Source of the DNA: Torreya grandis
Taxonomy: Eukaryota > Streptophyta > Pinopsida > Cupressales > Taxaceae
DNA: 64,000 nt
NCBI GenBank assembly: GCA_037957365.1
Contig: JARHVA010000398.1
Span: forward strand, 251,001 to 315,000
Direction of reading: 5' to 3'
A program made the translations under genes and the position numbers. The first letter of the stretch is position 1; each line of letters opens with the position of its first letter. This document shows positions 13,111 to 23,557 of the stretch, in pieces. The notes beneath the pieces are model-generated. The model was not told the origin of the DNA. It saw only the letters and a program-made list of their open reading frames with translations, and made no database searches.

Positions 13111-13479
13111 TCCTCTCTTTCACCAAGTGAACCTTGATAGTAAATCAAATAATTATAAATTTCATGTAGATACCTAAAGATACTCTTCACCACTCCCTAA
13201 TGCTCCTTTCCTAGATTAGACATGAATATGTTAAAACTCACACTACTTGTGCAATTTCATGTCTATTATAGACCATCACATACATCAAGTTTCACACTAC
13301 ACTTGCATATGGAATCTAACTTGTGTCCTTTAATACATATTATATATTTGGACATTGTATATTTTATATCTTATAATTAAACATAAAAAGTGCATGCATA
13401 AATTTACAATATTGTATCCTAAACCTTTCTAATATTATTTCAATATATTTCATATAGTCTAGCTAGAGCTTATTTTCAC

Positions 13480-14140
13480 ATTATCCTTTTTGATTTACAT
13501 GCCCAATATGAATCTTGTAACACCAAAATATTTCATGTCAAACTATGTAAATAGTTGATAATTTACCTTCTTGATCATGCACTTGTAATTTATAATCACC
13601 ACCATGTCATCCATATATAGGAATATGATGATAAATTTAACAACCTCTTCCTTATAATAAACACACAAATCAACATTGTCTTAGACAAGCCCAATTACAA
13701 CCACATAGTTGTCAAAGTTATGAATCCAAATTATGGGTAATTGCTTCAATCCATAAAATTACTTATTCATCCCATAGACCAAGCCCTCTTTTCATTTTAC
13801 ATTGAATATTTTCAGCTATGATATATTGATATCTTATTCAAGCTCTCCATGAAAAATGTTATCTTAACATTCATTATATGTATCTCAAGATCAAGAAAAA
13901 TAGAAATAGATAAAATATACCTAATTCAAGTTTTTTTTACAATAGGAAAAAGATGTATCATTAAATTCAATTCCCTCTACCTACAAAAATCCCTTTACTA
14001 TCAGGAAAGCCTTATACTTCTCTAATTTCCCTTGTGAATTCTACTTATTTTTTAAAATCCACTTATAGCCTATAAGTTTTCATCCAAGATGTAACTTTAC
14101 CAAGTCCAAAGTCTAATTTTTTTCACAAAGACTCCATTTA
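13480..14140 (-). pseudogene. Copia reverse transcriptase, degraded
   Basis: At about 13590-13625 the minus strand reads IIFLYMDDMVVI, the copia RT active site with Met in place of the usual Val. About 150 bases upstream in element sense (13745-13790) a GLVYGMN...FYGLKQ segment matches the conserved YGLKQ motif. Stops and indels interrupt the frame throughout. Confidence 0.8.
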
Positions 14141-14569
14141 ATCCATATAATTTATCCAAGACTTGATCTCTATACAACTATAAGCTTTCATCTCCATATC
14201 TGGGGTGTTCAGTATCAGTCACTAATAATAAGAGTGTAAAATAAAAATGTGGTGGATTATATCTTTTAATAAATCTATGAAATAGTTCAAATATCCTTAA
14301 ATTAGGAGTCACATACTCCTATTTTGACTCTTTTGACTCTTAATCTATCACACCTAGATCAACCTTGCCTTTTTTTATTTTGCTTTCTTGTTTGGTTCAT
14401 CCTATGTAGGAGCCTTGGGCACCTCCCTAAAGATTAAATTTTAGCTAAAGACCATATTCTTTATCTTAATATGACACATCTTGTATTATTTAACACCACT
14501 CCCCTACCTAGTAAATATTCACTTTATAGACTTAAATTAAATTTTAACCTTTTCTCATTTGGGATGTGA

Positions 14570-15400
14570 GAATAAGCTTCGTAACTAAAAATGTGTAGGT
14601 GTTTCAAGCATGGAATTTTACTAGTCCACTTTTATTGCTAAGTTTTGTCAATTAACACTAATGTAGGTGAAATTTCGATTAGGTAAAAACTATTATCCAT
14701 TAGTTTATCCCAAGATATATACTCCAAAAGTGCACCATGTAGCATACTTTGGGCCTTGTCCATCAACATCATGTTCATCTAATCTAAAACTCCATTCTTC
14801 TACAATGTGTATAGAGTTGTCTTATACCATTAGATATACACATGTAATTTGTCAAAATCTTTCAATATATATTCACCCTATTATCCATTCATAATAATTT
14901 GATCCTCTTCTGTATCTAGTTCTCCACAAGGGCTTTGAATTACTTGAATTTTTTCAAAACTTTAGATTTCTTCTACATGAAGTATATCCAAGACATGAGA
15001 GATTAGTCATCTTTTAAAGACATATAAAAGATAGACTTGTTAAATTATGGTATATTTATTAAACACATCATTGTGGATCATTTTTAAGATTCCACTTTCC
15101 CAAAAAAATAATAATAATGAATTTTACTTACTCTACTTGTTGTAGATGTAATGTTTATATAAATTAAATTCCAAGGGGAAACTATACATCCCTTTCTCCA
15201 TATCCTTAGCTTAAAACATGTAAATATATTTTTTACCAATATGGCCTATTCTTTGATTATATAGTATTTTCTTCTCTTCCTTAAATAATTTACAAGTTCT
15301 TATGTCAACATCATCCTCAAGAACAACAAAGTTATTACATATGTTTCTTACGACAGTCACATCAAGCTTAAACAAATTAATTTTTCACATACGTCTTTCC
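14570..15400 (-). pseudogene. Copia integrase, degraded
   Basis: Near 14740-14775 the minus strand reads MDKAQSMLHGALLEY, an eroded form of the ERARSML segment that follows the catalytic core in copia integrase. A further YLIEISPT-like piece fits the YLINRSPS motif. The upstream sequence to about 15400 is in the right place for the core domain but too eroded for me to place the D,D,E residues. Confidence 0.65.
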
Positions 15401-15779
15401 AACACCATCACTCAGTGCACCATTTTACACCCATTTATGTTAAATGAAACATGGTAACTATTGTCATTTATCTTAATCATGGATATTATATTCCTTACAA
15501 GACTAAGAATATTAAAATTTCATGGGAGAGTCTTGATCCTCTCATATTTGAACTTAGCCTTCACTTTTCCTCTTCTCATGAAATTTATGTTTAGTTTTAT
15601 CCCATAAATACATCACCACCATCATATTATTCATATTTTTATAAAAACTTCCTCACATGAGTCATATTATAGAAGGCTCCAAAGTCAATCAGGCATGCAT
15701 CATTACATTCATGTGAGATTGAGGCTATGAGATGCATATCTTTATCTCCATCTCCATCAGTGGATCCCTTATCACTTGA

Positions 15780-16640
15780 GGATTATGTAAAAATTGGTGG
15801 TTTTACCTTATTAAAACTTTTATCTATAGTGATTCTTGAAGTGCCCTATCTTGTCATAGTTCCATCACTTCTTTAAGGACTTTTTCAAAGTTTTAGATCT
15901 ATCTCTAGACTTTGAGCACTTATTCTCATTCTAAAACTTCCCACTTATTTTGAGATACCTTATAAATATAAGGTGTCACTTATCTAATAACTTTCCATAT
16001 AATTGTGCCTCAAATTTTCTAATAACATAGCTACATATAAATCTTCCACTTTTAAGTCTAATGTATTACTAATGATAACCATCACTAGATTAACCCATGA
16101 GCCTATCAAATCACACATCAATGTGATACACTTTTATTAATAATTCATTATGATTTATATGGATGCCAACTAACTCACCATAGTGTTGAAGTCATTTAGG
16201 TTCTCCACAACTAATTCCCCATCACTCATTCATAATGAATATAGATTCTTTTGTATGATTTTTTTTACCAATGACTTGGCCTAGTACAAGGTTCAAAACA
16301 CATCCCACAAAATATATTTAGTATTTTAACTCAAATCATTCAGTAGAAATGAATTTTATAGACATGATTTGGTATATATTTTATCCTTCCTACCAACCTT
16401 TTCCCACTATTCCAATTTTATACTAGTGGGTGTTCCATATGCAATAGAAATTTGTTGGTATCTATCAACCAAGAGATCCTCCATTTTAGCTTACATAACT
16501 CAAAATTATAACCATTTAATTTATTAATTTCTATCCTCATACTTCTAGTCATTTTCTACACACAATATTCTTCAAATAAACTCCCACTTCAAGGAAGCCT
16601 CTTATGATAATGTTTTTGAACTTATATAAATATTATTATC
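15780..16640 (-). pseudogene. Copia gag with eroded zinc knuckle
   Basis: At about 15820-15866 the minus strand reads WNYDKIGHFKNHYR, an eroded copia gag knuckle (pattern C-W-N-C-G-K-x-G-H-F-x-x-D-C). Both visible Cys positions are now Tyr, each a single G-to-A change. The sequence from here to the primer site occupies the place of gag; other gag motifs were not recognised. Confidence 0.6.
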
Positions 16641-16646
16641 AATCTA

Positions 16647-16654
16647 TGATACCA
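16647..16654 (-). promoter_or_regulatory. Primer-binding site, initiator-Met tRNA type
   Basis: Plus strand TGATACCA is TGGTATCA on the minus strand, two bases inside the 5' LTR. It matches the first eight bases of the TGGTATCAGAGC primer site used by most plant copia elements. It fixes the element's orientation and the LTR edge at 16657. Confidence 0.8.
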
Positions 16655-16656
16655 AA

Positions 16657-17516
16657 TGTTTGAGAATAACTCAGTCATCATAAAAATAAAAGATAGAGGA
16701 GAATATAACTATGTTAATCTATATAGAGAGAAAGATGATGGCTAGTACACATAAACATGAATTTCACTTGGGAAAACCCTTTCATGTAAAAACCCCAACA
16801 TAGTAACCTTATTGATTATAATATAAATTAGATTGTCTTATAATGTTAAACCAATCTTAAATGTTTTGTAACCATCATATAATGCTTTACTACATATTAT
16901 AATACACACACTAAACTGTGGATATTAAAAATTAAAAAATATTTTATACACATGAATTTATCATATGATTTCCAATCTTTCTAAGAATAATTGTGATTTT
17001 ATTGATAAATTTACTTGTAACATATGTATAGTAGAATAATTTATATTTAACAACTACTAAGCCAAGTGAATAATGTGTAACACTCCTCAACGTGTCTAAG
17101 TTAGAACTCCACCAATATATTTAAAACACTTCATCATTTTGGTAGATAAAATTATAAAAATGTATGAAACACCATAAATGATATATCATTTCTCATAACT
17201 CACCCATTATGCACCATTTTTAATCTCCCAAATTATAATGAAACTGATCATAATGTCATGTGCATCCATATCATGATTCCCACATGATAAAAACCTTGAA
17301 AACTATCAAATTCAATCCCCATGAAATTTCACATAGCCATCCTAGCTTACTCAATCATGTACAACATTGCACACAACTAGTTCTTGTATAAAACACCTTC
17401 AACACTAAATATCTTACACCAATTCATGAAAACTTTATAAATTTACCAATAGAATCATATTTTGTTAATTATACTTTTTTTTATATTTTATCTTTTTTTG
17501 ATACAGCTTAAGAACC
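16657..17516 (-). repeat. Copia 5' LTR
   Basis: Starts TGTTTGAG directly beside the primer site and is homologous to 11747-12654 over most of its length. The outer edge is put at ACCA (17513-17516) by analogy with the other copy; similarity fades after about 17460, so that edge is uncertain by tens of bases. Confidence 0.65.
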
Positions 17517-17572
17517 ATCAACTTGTTCACAATTACTACTATGAATTCTACTTTAGGAATCATTGTGTTTGT

Positions 17573-17749
17573 GTGATGCACCAGCCATTTGTCTAAACAT
17601 GATCATGATGTTAGGATTTTATTTTGAGAAGTATCTAAAATAATGGAGAATGATGTTTCTTGTGACTGGTTTAAAAGTATGTTTCTTGTGTTTCTTGTGT
17701 TTTTGTGACTGTTTCTTGTGTTTTTGTGATGCACCAGCCATTTGTCTAA
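17573..17749. repeat. 24-bp direct repeat, 153 bp apart
   Basis: The same 24-base word (beginning GTGATGCACCAGCC and ending GTCTAA) occurs at 17573-17596 and 17726-17749. Between them lies a run of TTTCTTGTG-type units (17680-17725), giving a Lys/His-rich but probably meaningless minus-strand reading. Confidence 0.85.
17626..17683 (+). repeat. 58-bp inverted repeat, left arm
   Basis: Reverse complement of 17982-18039 with about two mismatches in 58 bases. The arms are separated by about 300 bases. The right arm is collinear with the fossil minus-strand frame at 17810-18970, so the left arm looks like an inverted local duplication of it. Confidence 0.9.
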
Positions 17750-17809
17750 GCTTATTCATTGTCATGATACTAAAATTTCCCTCTTTGAATAGCTCCTTCT
17801 TGATCACCT

Positions 17810-18970
17810 TTATAAACTAGTATTTCAATTCATTGACTAAGTGATTCCTAGATCCATATTATTTGGAAAATTCACATGGAATATCCCACACATTGGAAAA
17901 TTCTTCTTGACATTTTAATCACATATGTTTTTATTCTCCTTCAATTTTTCAATGGCCCTATTCAAAATGTTAATATTATGTAACATACTTTTAAACCAGT
18001 CACAAGAAACATCATTCTCCATTATTTTGGATACTACTCATTTGAAAAGTAGGTAGACATCAATTGTTGATAGTTATTTCATGTTTTTATTCATGGACTC
18101 CCATTATTATAGTTCCTTTTGAGGATATTGGATCTATTGATCCACTTCTCCACGCTTGAGTTTAATCTTCTCAAAAATTTTCATTACTTCATCAATATAT
18201 TTAAAACCCTTCAACAACATTTATTCCACCCAAGCTTCAACATCCATTTTAAAGATATTATACATGCTTATCATTTACATTGATTTATTTATGATTTTTG
18301 GTATTTATTTTACAGTATGGGTTGAGATGTTTCTAGGAATCTACTAGAATCAATAGGTAGTTGACATATCTAATAAGTTTCCCAATTCAATCCTTCATGT
18401 GTTCCTAGTTCAACTCATCTTTCTCTGATCTCTTGATCATTCTCTTCATGGTCTCTCTAATTTTGTGCATGTCATTCTCACAAGTGGGCACGCCCAATTA
18501 AATTATCTTTAAGGTGTAACCATAAATTACCATATGATCCACATTATTTTCTATGTTAAGTTCAAAATTTTCTAAAAGTTAGGCTCCAGAGGGATCAAAA
18601 CTAATCTTTAGAGTTAGTGTATTAAAATTTTTTGACACTGCATCAAAATATAATAATGTAATATAAACTACCTTCTTATTCCTTTATAACAAAGGTTGCA
18701 TCCATTAGAATGAATCATTATTTAAACTTACCACCTATTTTCTTGAGTATGAATAATTTACAGGTGGAGTAGGTTTCCTTGATAGTTTGGAATGGGGAGG
18801 AACTAGTATTTTAAGAGATGATGATATGAGTGAATAAGTTAGAACTTGATAATTAGTGTTGTGAGTTGTCATGATAGCAATGGATTGTTGTATTCCTTGA
18901 CTAGAAGTGATGTATTGTTACATGGTGTTTTCAATTAGAAGATAAACATCACTCATTTGAGTAGGAACCT
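17810..18970 (-). pseudogene. Unrecognised fossil reading frame, charged and helical
   Basis: Reading the minus strand from about 18970 downward gives a mostly continuous protein-like frame broken by stop codons, ending near 17810. It contains a Ser/Pro-rich stretch (about 18760-18850), FDAVSKNFNTLTLKISFDPS (18590-18650), CENDMHKIRETMKRMIKRSE (18420-18490) and NILNRAIEKLKENK (17925-17970). The C-terminal half is rich in Lys, Glu and Ile and looks helical or coiled-coil. I do not recognise the family. Just beyond its start lies an LTR (18996), so it may be the internal frame of a non-autonomous LTR element or a host pseudogene. Confidence 0.45.
17982..18039 (-). repeat. 58-bp inverted repeat, right arm
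   Basis: Partner of 17626-17683. On the minus strand it encodes part of the fossil frame (residues around MENDVSCDWFKS). Confidence 0.9.
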
Positions 18971-18995
18971 TTACACAAGCTATAGGGGAATTTAA

Positions 18996-19092
18996 TGTAA
19001 TATACCTAGGTAGGGGAATATAAAGTATATTTGGGGTAGAATGGTGGAATGCTATAGTAGTGAATAGTAATGAATAATAATAATAATAATAC
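18996..19092 (+). repeat. Element-C LTR, first part (LTR copy 1)
   Basis: Starts TGTAATATACCTAGG and matches the first ~90 bases of the LTRs at 21423, 23299 and 58358. A purine-rich GGGGAATTTA precedes it, as a polypurine tract would. It runs into a TAA microsatellite (about 19075-19093) where similarity stops; the rest of the LTR appears to resume after LINE B at about 21318. Confidence 0.7.
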
Positions 19093-19969
19093 ATTCAATA
19101 TATTGAGTTTACCTATAAAATTATAAATACACTATTTTAATTAATATTTATAGGCTAAAATAATATTAATATATTATTAGACATGACATAAAGATTGGAT
19201 GGAGTTGATGGAAATGCTTGGTGGAAGGGCAATAGTGGAAGGCTCTAGAACAATGATGAAAAAGGGCAAGAGATATAAGGAGGTAGTAACAAAAGGGAAA
19301 AGGGCAATAGGAATAATGACCCTAGTAGCAGATAATTCACTGAGGATTAGGATCATAGGGATTCAAGGCTGAAGACTTTTGGAGGACACAGATAAGGTTG
19401 GAGGTTTAATTATTAAGGTAGGTTGGGAGAAGCATGGGTTTTTTGGTAATTACAAACTTCAGAGGGGTAGGTTGAAAACCAATAAAGTTAACCTTGTTTA
19501 GGGTTTCAATTTTTTTGATTAGCTTACCCTAGATTATGAGCTTCAAGAAGATGGGTTAGGGTTGGAACATTAGGTTAAAAATAGAGGATGGTATTTTGAT
19601 AGATCTTATCCATGGAATCAGGTTTCATAGGTTTCAAATAAGGTGGATAGGGATTCTAAGACTTTGTTTTCCTTATATATTAATGTTTTGAATCCCTATC
19701 ATTCTTGTAGAGATTTTTATAGAGAGAATCTTCTTTAAGGTAATGTTGATTCTAAACCTATTTTGATTCTTAGAAGTCAGTTGCAGTTAGAAGAGCTTTC
19801 AATAGAGTTTTATAAGTTGGTGAAAGATTCATAGGGTAATCTTGAAGGAGTTTAAGATCAAAATAAAACATTGGAAACTTCATTTTTAGGTGACATCCCC
19901 CTATTTCTCTCTAACTCTCCTCTAGTGTTGGAAATTTTAGATGTAGAGCTTTCATAAATTAGTTTAGAA

Positions 19970-20727
19970 AGAGGGAGCAGATCTCTTATAGGCAAATGTG
20001 TAAGGAAATGAACCTGTTGGGACATTTTATTATAATGGTCTTTTAGGACATGGACATCACTTCAAGATCCTTCTCTATCATTGTGGTCTAATGGGTTTTC
20101 TCTTATTTAATTTTTTTGTGGAAGATAGGGATTTTGCGTAGTCGAATGGTCCTTAGTTTTAGGCAAATAGGGTTTTTTTATGTTCTTGGGCTATTTTTTT
20201 ATCCTATAACCTTAGTTATCTCACATGCCCTAGTATGGATTATATTTTATTATCTTCCCTTAGAGGTGTGAGACCTTGGTCTTCTCAAGCAGCTAGTGGG
20301 CAAGCTAAGAGTTTTTGTGAAAATAAATGATTCAATGGAGGCTCATAAGAGTTTTTTTAGGGTGTGTGTTATGATGGTTATTTCAAAACCCTTCCATCAT
20401 TCTATTCATATCTCTTCATCCCATAGATTATGGACTCAATATGTCAATTTTGAAGGACTACCTTTCAAATGTTTTAAATGTAATCATAGGATAACCTCTT
20501 TTCCTAAGAATGGGTTCAAAGGATCTCAAGCTATGTTATTTCAAAAATGGGTTAAGAAGATAGTATTTTTGAATAAATATTTGGTTCAAATATTTAAAAT
20601 CTTGGTTGAACTTTCATCTTTAGAAAGTGCTAAAATTTTTAGGAAAGTCCTCAAAAGGATGAGGTTCAAGTGGCTAAAAATTCTGGGATTCATTCAAAGC
20701 CAGAGCAAAATTCTTCTCCTCAGTTAG
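19970..20727 (+). pseudogene. LINE ORF1 (DUF4283 and knuckle), degraded
   Basis: The DUF4283 landmarks are eroded but ordered: LIGKC (19990), a W-S-L-V-L-G piece matching GPW-x-x-G (about 20145), and V-W-I-x-x-x-Y-L-P-L-E (20230-20265). From 20296 a 143-codon open stretch continues with VGKLRVFVKINDS-like, RVCVMMVISKPF and WTQYVNFEGLPFKCFKC; the last is the Y-E-x-L-P-x-x-C-x-x-C lead-in to the knuckle. The expected His is Thr and the last Cys is Lys, so the knuckle is dead. The Met at 20296 is only where this open piece begins, not the true start. Confidence 0.8.
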
Positions 20728-20819
20728 AAAAGGAAAAGGTAGCTATAAATCTTGGAGTAGTGGAATCAGAAAACCTTTCTAAAATTTTGGAAAATTCATA
20801 GCATTTGGAAGCATCAAAA

Positions 20820-20846
20820 TAAGAAGAAGAAGAAGAAGAAGAAGAG
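20820..20846 (+). repeat. AAG trinucleotide microsatellite
   Basis: About nine AAG units within the acidic linker of the LINE ORF1; in the coding frame it would give a Glu/Lys-rich run. Confidence 0.9.
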
Positions 20847-20873
20847 GTGAACTAGGAGGAAGAAAGAGAAGAG

Positions 20874-21059
20874 TTGGCAAGTAGGGCTATTTTGACAGTA
20901 GCCCAATCTTCTAAATCTATCCAAACTCCAAACTTTAGGAAAAAAGGTGAAAGAGGAAGGAAATTGGAAGCAAAAATACTTCAATTGGATGCTCAAAATT
21001 CCATCCTTGGTGGAACTCAATGGATAATGGAATCTCTACTTTCTAGTAGGGGTAGATGA
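20874..21059 (+). pseudogene. LINE ORF1 C-terminal basic segment
   Basis: A 61-codon open stretch containing KKGERGRKLEAKILQLDAQ. The R-G-R-K word followed by a charged helix is usual at the C-terminal end of plant L1 ORF1 proteins. It is followed by a stop at 21057-21059 and then by the T-rich 3' untranslated region rather than ORF2. Confidence 0.55.
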
Positions 21060-21317
21060 ATGTTGGCAGCTAAAAGTCAAATCAATGGTGGAGTTTGATA
21101 GTTTTGATTTTTTGAAAGTTTATTTTATTAGATTTGTAGTAGGCTTAGAAACTAAAATTGGCTTTTCATTTTTCTTTCGATCTTTCTAATTTTGGTATGG
21201 GTTTTTAGGATTGAAAATCTTGTTGATTCTCAACATATTTTAAGGAGACTGGACCTCCTATTATGCTCCAAAATTGATTTAGGCTCTGGATAAAAGCTAG
21301 CATTAATCTAAATAATA

Positions 21318-21410
21318 ATAATACCACATTCATAGAAATTAAAAATGGGATAAATTAGAATAGTATATGGTTCCTTCCATAAAATAAATATAATATAATA
21401 GTGGGCACAT
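21318..21410 (+). repeat. Element-C LTR, continuation of copy 1
   Basis: Carries CCACATTCATAGAAAT, a GGGATA-AATTAGA piece and TTCCTTCCATAAAATAAAT, in the order found inside the LTR at 58358-58695 but with an internal deletion. Together with 18996-19092 it makes one LTR split by LINE B. Confidence 0.6.
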
Positions 21411-21422
21411 CAAAACTTCTTC

Positions 21423-21753
21423 TGGAATATATCTAGGTAGGGGTGTATATTAGATATTGAGGGTATAATAGTAGTAGACTAAATAGTATTGAATAGTAAA
21501 TAATAGTAATAATAATACCAAATTCATATAAATGAAGATTATGATGTATTATAATAGGATAAATAGAGGGGCATAGTCTATTGTAATGCATCTAAGAAAA
21601 TATAAATCATTTAGAGCCGAATGCTCTGATAAGGAGGTAGCCCCCTTGAAGTGGTAAATGATTGTGAGTGATTCCTTCCATAAAATGAATGCAATATTAA
21701 TATATTTAGTATTTTTTTTTATTTTATGTATTTTAAATATTAAGTTCCTACCA
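21423..21753 (+). repeat. Element-C 5' LTR (copy 2), 331 bp
   Basis: Begins TGGAATATATCTAGG and ends TTCCTACCA, so it has TG...CA ends. It shares with the LTR at 58358-58695 the words GGTAGCCCCC, GTGATTCCTTCC and ATTAATATATTTA in the same order. Very close in length to that copy (338 bp). Confidence 0.8.
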
Positions 21754-21755
21754 TT

Positions 21756-21767
21756 TGGTATGAGATC
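21756..21767 (+). promoter_or_regulatory. Primer-binding site of element C
   Basis: TGGTATGAGATC, two bases after the LTR end, differs from TGGTATCAGAGC (initiator-Met tRNA complement) at two of twelve bases. It sets the element on the plus strand. Confidence 0.7.
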
Positions 21768-22373
21768 TCTTTCTAGGGCCATTTCCATGTATATTTTAAA
21801 GAGATTGTGAAAGTTATAGGTTTGTAATTATATGCACCATATGCTCTCACCTTTCCTTAATGGGGTCTTGGTGATCATAAAGTGGATAGAAGTTGTGTTT
21901 ATTTTATATTTAATGAGAAGATTTTTTATTTAATTTTATGGTTTGAGTATTTCATTATTGTGGAGCATATAATTGCAAGGTTGTAGGAAGGGGTTGTTAA
22001 TCTTTTTCTGGGTATTTTGAAGGTAGTAGTAAAGTAGATTGTGAGTGATTTTATTTTTACATGTTGATATATATGTTTATTTTGGATGGAGTGGGATATT
22101 TTAGTTTTAAAAGTGTCAGTTTTATGGTATTGTGAAGTCAGTTAGATCTACCATTTAATTGTAGTTTCAAGTGTAGATTTATGTTTTTGGTACTCAAACA
22201 ACCTAACTATTCTTTTGTATACAAATCTAAAACACTAAACAATTTCACCAAAAACTTTCTAGGTTTTATGTGCCTCATTTCTAGATTTACATAACATTTT
22301 GAAATTTTGAATTTCATTAAATATTGTAAAATATATCATAGTTTTAGTGACTACTTATTGTGTAAAATTCAAA

Positions 22374-22396
22374 AGAGAGAGAGAGAGAGTGTGTGT
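22374..22396 (+). repeat. GA/GT microsatellite
   Basis: An AG run followed by a GT run within the interior of element C copy 1; absent from the second copy. Confidence 0.9.
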
Positions 22397-23285
22397 TTTT
22401 AATTTTTGAATTTGTCTTTTAGTTGTCATGGATCTTTCCATTTTATCTATAGCATTTACTATTATTTATCAAATGGGCACAATATGATAATAGTAGACAA
22501 TATTTATACACCTTGCCAATCAGACTGTAGGCCTATTTGATGATTTATTTCAACATTATTTCATCATTAGACTTTAGGAGGCCATTTGATCAAAGGTTAT
22601 AATGTTCCAACCTTAATCCTTGATGGTATCACATGTCTTATCTAAGGTCATTAAAGACTGTGTCACTTTGATATATCTTTAGTCCCATTTGGTTACACCC
22701 CATTAAGCACCTAAATAGCTCATGCAAAAAATAGAGGTGCCCAAGTAAGCACTAGAAGTGCCCTATCCTCTTGCTATATAAACACATGAGGAGGTTATAG
22801 ACTCACCTTTAGATGTACCCTAAATACCTATAGTGGATCCCAAGTTAACACTTGATGAGCCCTAACAAGTAATAGAAACATCCACGTTGGCCCCCAAGAA
22901 TCCCCAATAAGAAACCAATAGGAAAAACTAGGTAACTAACACATAAAATCCCTTTAATTCAAATTATTTTGGTATGGTTATCCTCTCAACACCAAATATG
23001 TGTCAATAATAATGTTAAGGGGGTTGGCATGTATCCTTAATTGGTTCACTAGGTAGCCTATTCTGTGCACCCTCATTTTCAATTTGATATGTTGATCATC
23101 ATGCTTAAAATTACACTTTAACCTTTAGTTATAGTGATCATGTTAACCCTATTGATGTCCGTGATTATATCCTAGAATAGGTAGAATAAGTGAAAGTTGA
23201 AAATGACACATGGACGTGCCTCTATCTGGTCTTCTCCATATTTTTGATATGTAATTATTTGCATGTTTCAAAGATGAAACATGTC

Positions 23286-23298
23286 AAAGGGGATGGAA
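23286..23298 (+). promoter_or_regulatory. Polypurine tract of element C
   Basis: AAAGGGGATGGAA lies directly before the 3' LTR, as expected for the primer of second-strand synthesis. The second copy at 58346-58357 has the related GAGGATGGAAT. Confidence 0.7.
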
Positions 23299-23557
23299 TG
23301 TAATATACCTAAGGAGGGGTATAACAATAATAGAATAGAAGCATGAATAGTGAAAGGTAATAGTGGCATTGAATATTAGTACCAAATTCATAGAAAGGAA
23401 GAGGTTGGTAGATTAGAACTAGTAGAAACATAGGGGAATAGGCTATTGTAAGACATCCAAGAAAATACAAATCAATTAGATCATTTATATAATAAAGAGG
23501 TAGCACCATTAAAGTGGTAATAAATTCAAAGAGATTCCTTCTATAAATAGAATAATA
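23299..23557 (+). repeat. Element-C 3' LTR (copy 3), truncated
   Basis: Starts TGTAATATACCTAAGG, directly after the purine tract. It follows the other LTRs through TAGGCTATTGTAAG, GAGGTAGC-CC and ATTCCTTCTATAAAT, then diverges at about 23557, losing the last ~75 bases. Confidence 0.75.

Larger units (their letters stand above)
11747..17516 (-). mobile_element. Ty1/copia retrotransposon, minus strand, both LTRs present
   Basis: About 5.8 kb flanked by two diverged LTRs in the same orientation. A primer-binding site lies beside the high-coordinate LTR, and eroded gag, integrase, RT and RNase H follow in copia order (integrase before RT, reading high to low). The LTRs are clearly homologous but differ by many substitutions and indels, so this is an old insertion. 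LTR edges at 11747 and 16657 are supported by TG in both copies and by the adjacent primer site; the other edges (12654 and 17516) are less sure. Confidence 0.8.
19190..21316 (+). mobile_element. LINE (L1-type) remnant B: ORF1 plus 3' end, no RT
   Basis: Plus-strand non-LTR element of about 2.1 kb. GC-richer leader-like sequence starts near 19190. The ORF1 DUF4283 and knuckle region spans about 19970-20727, a basic ORF1 C-terminus lies at 20874-21059, and the element ends in the words GGAGACT (21244) and TTAATCTAAATAAT (21303), shared with LINE A, followed by a TAA-type tail. No apurinic endonuclease or RT motif lies between ORF1 and the tail. LTR-derived sequence on both sides suggests insertion into an element-C LTR. 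Confidence 0.7.
21423..23557 (+). mobile_element. Small non-autonomous LTR element C, copy 1
   Basis: Two LTRs in the same orientation (21423-21753; 23299-23557, truncated) enclose about 1.54 kb. The 5' LTR is followed by an initiator-Met-type primer site and the 3' LTR is preceded by a purine tract. The inside shows no gag, protease, RT, RNase H or integrase reading, so it would depend on enzymes of another element. The internal part from about 22125 is homologous to the second copy split around Tat-2 (46706-47542 and 58012-58357). No target duplication survives because the right end is truncated. Confidence 0.75.

Noticed and set aside
17573..17749. Short direct repeats as a CRISPR-like array
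   Set aside because: Only two copies of the repeat, in a plant-type repeat landscape with no cas-like gene.
17619..17807. Minus-strand His/Lys repeat peptide (QKHKKHKK)
   Set aside because: Encoded by a local TTTCTTGTG-type repeat in a rearranged area; more likely low-complexity DNA than a gene.
20296..20727. A possible intact small host gene of 143 codons
   Set aside because: The reading matches the middle of a LINE ORF1 and similarity continues upstream of the Met, so it is an element fragment.
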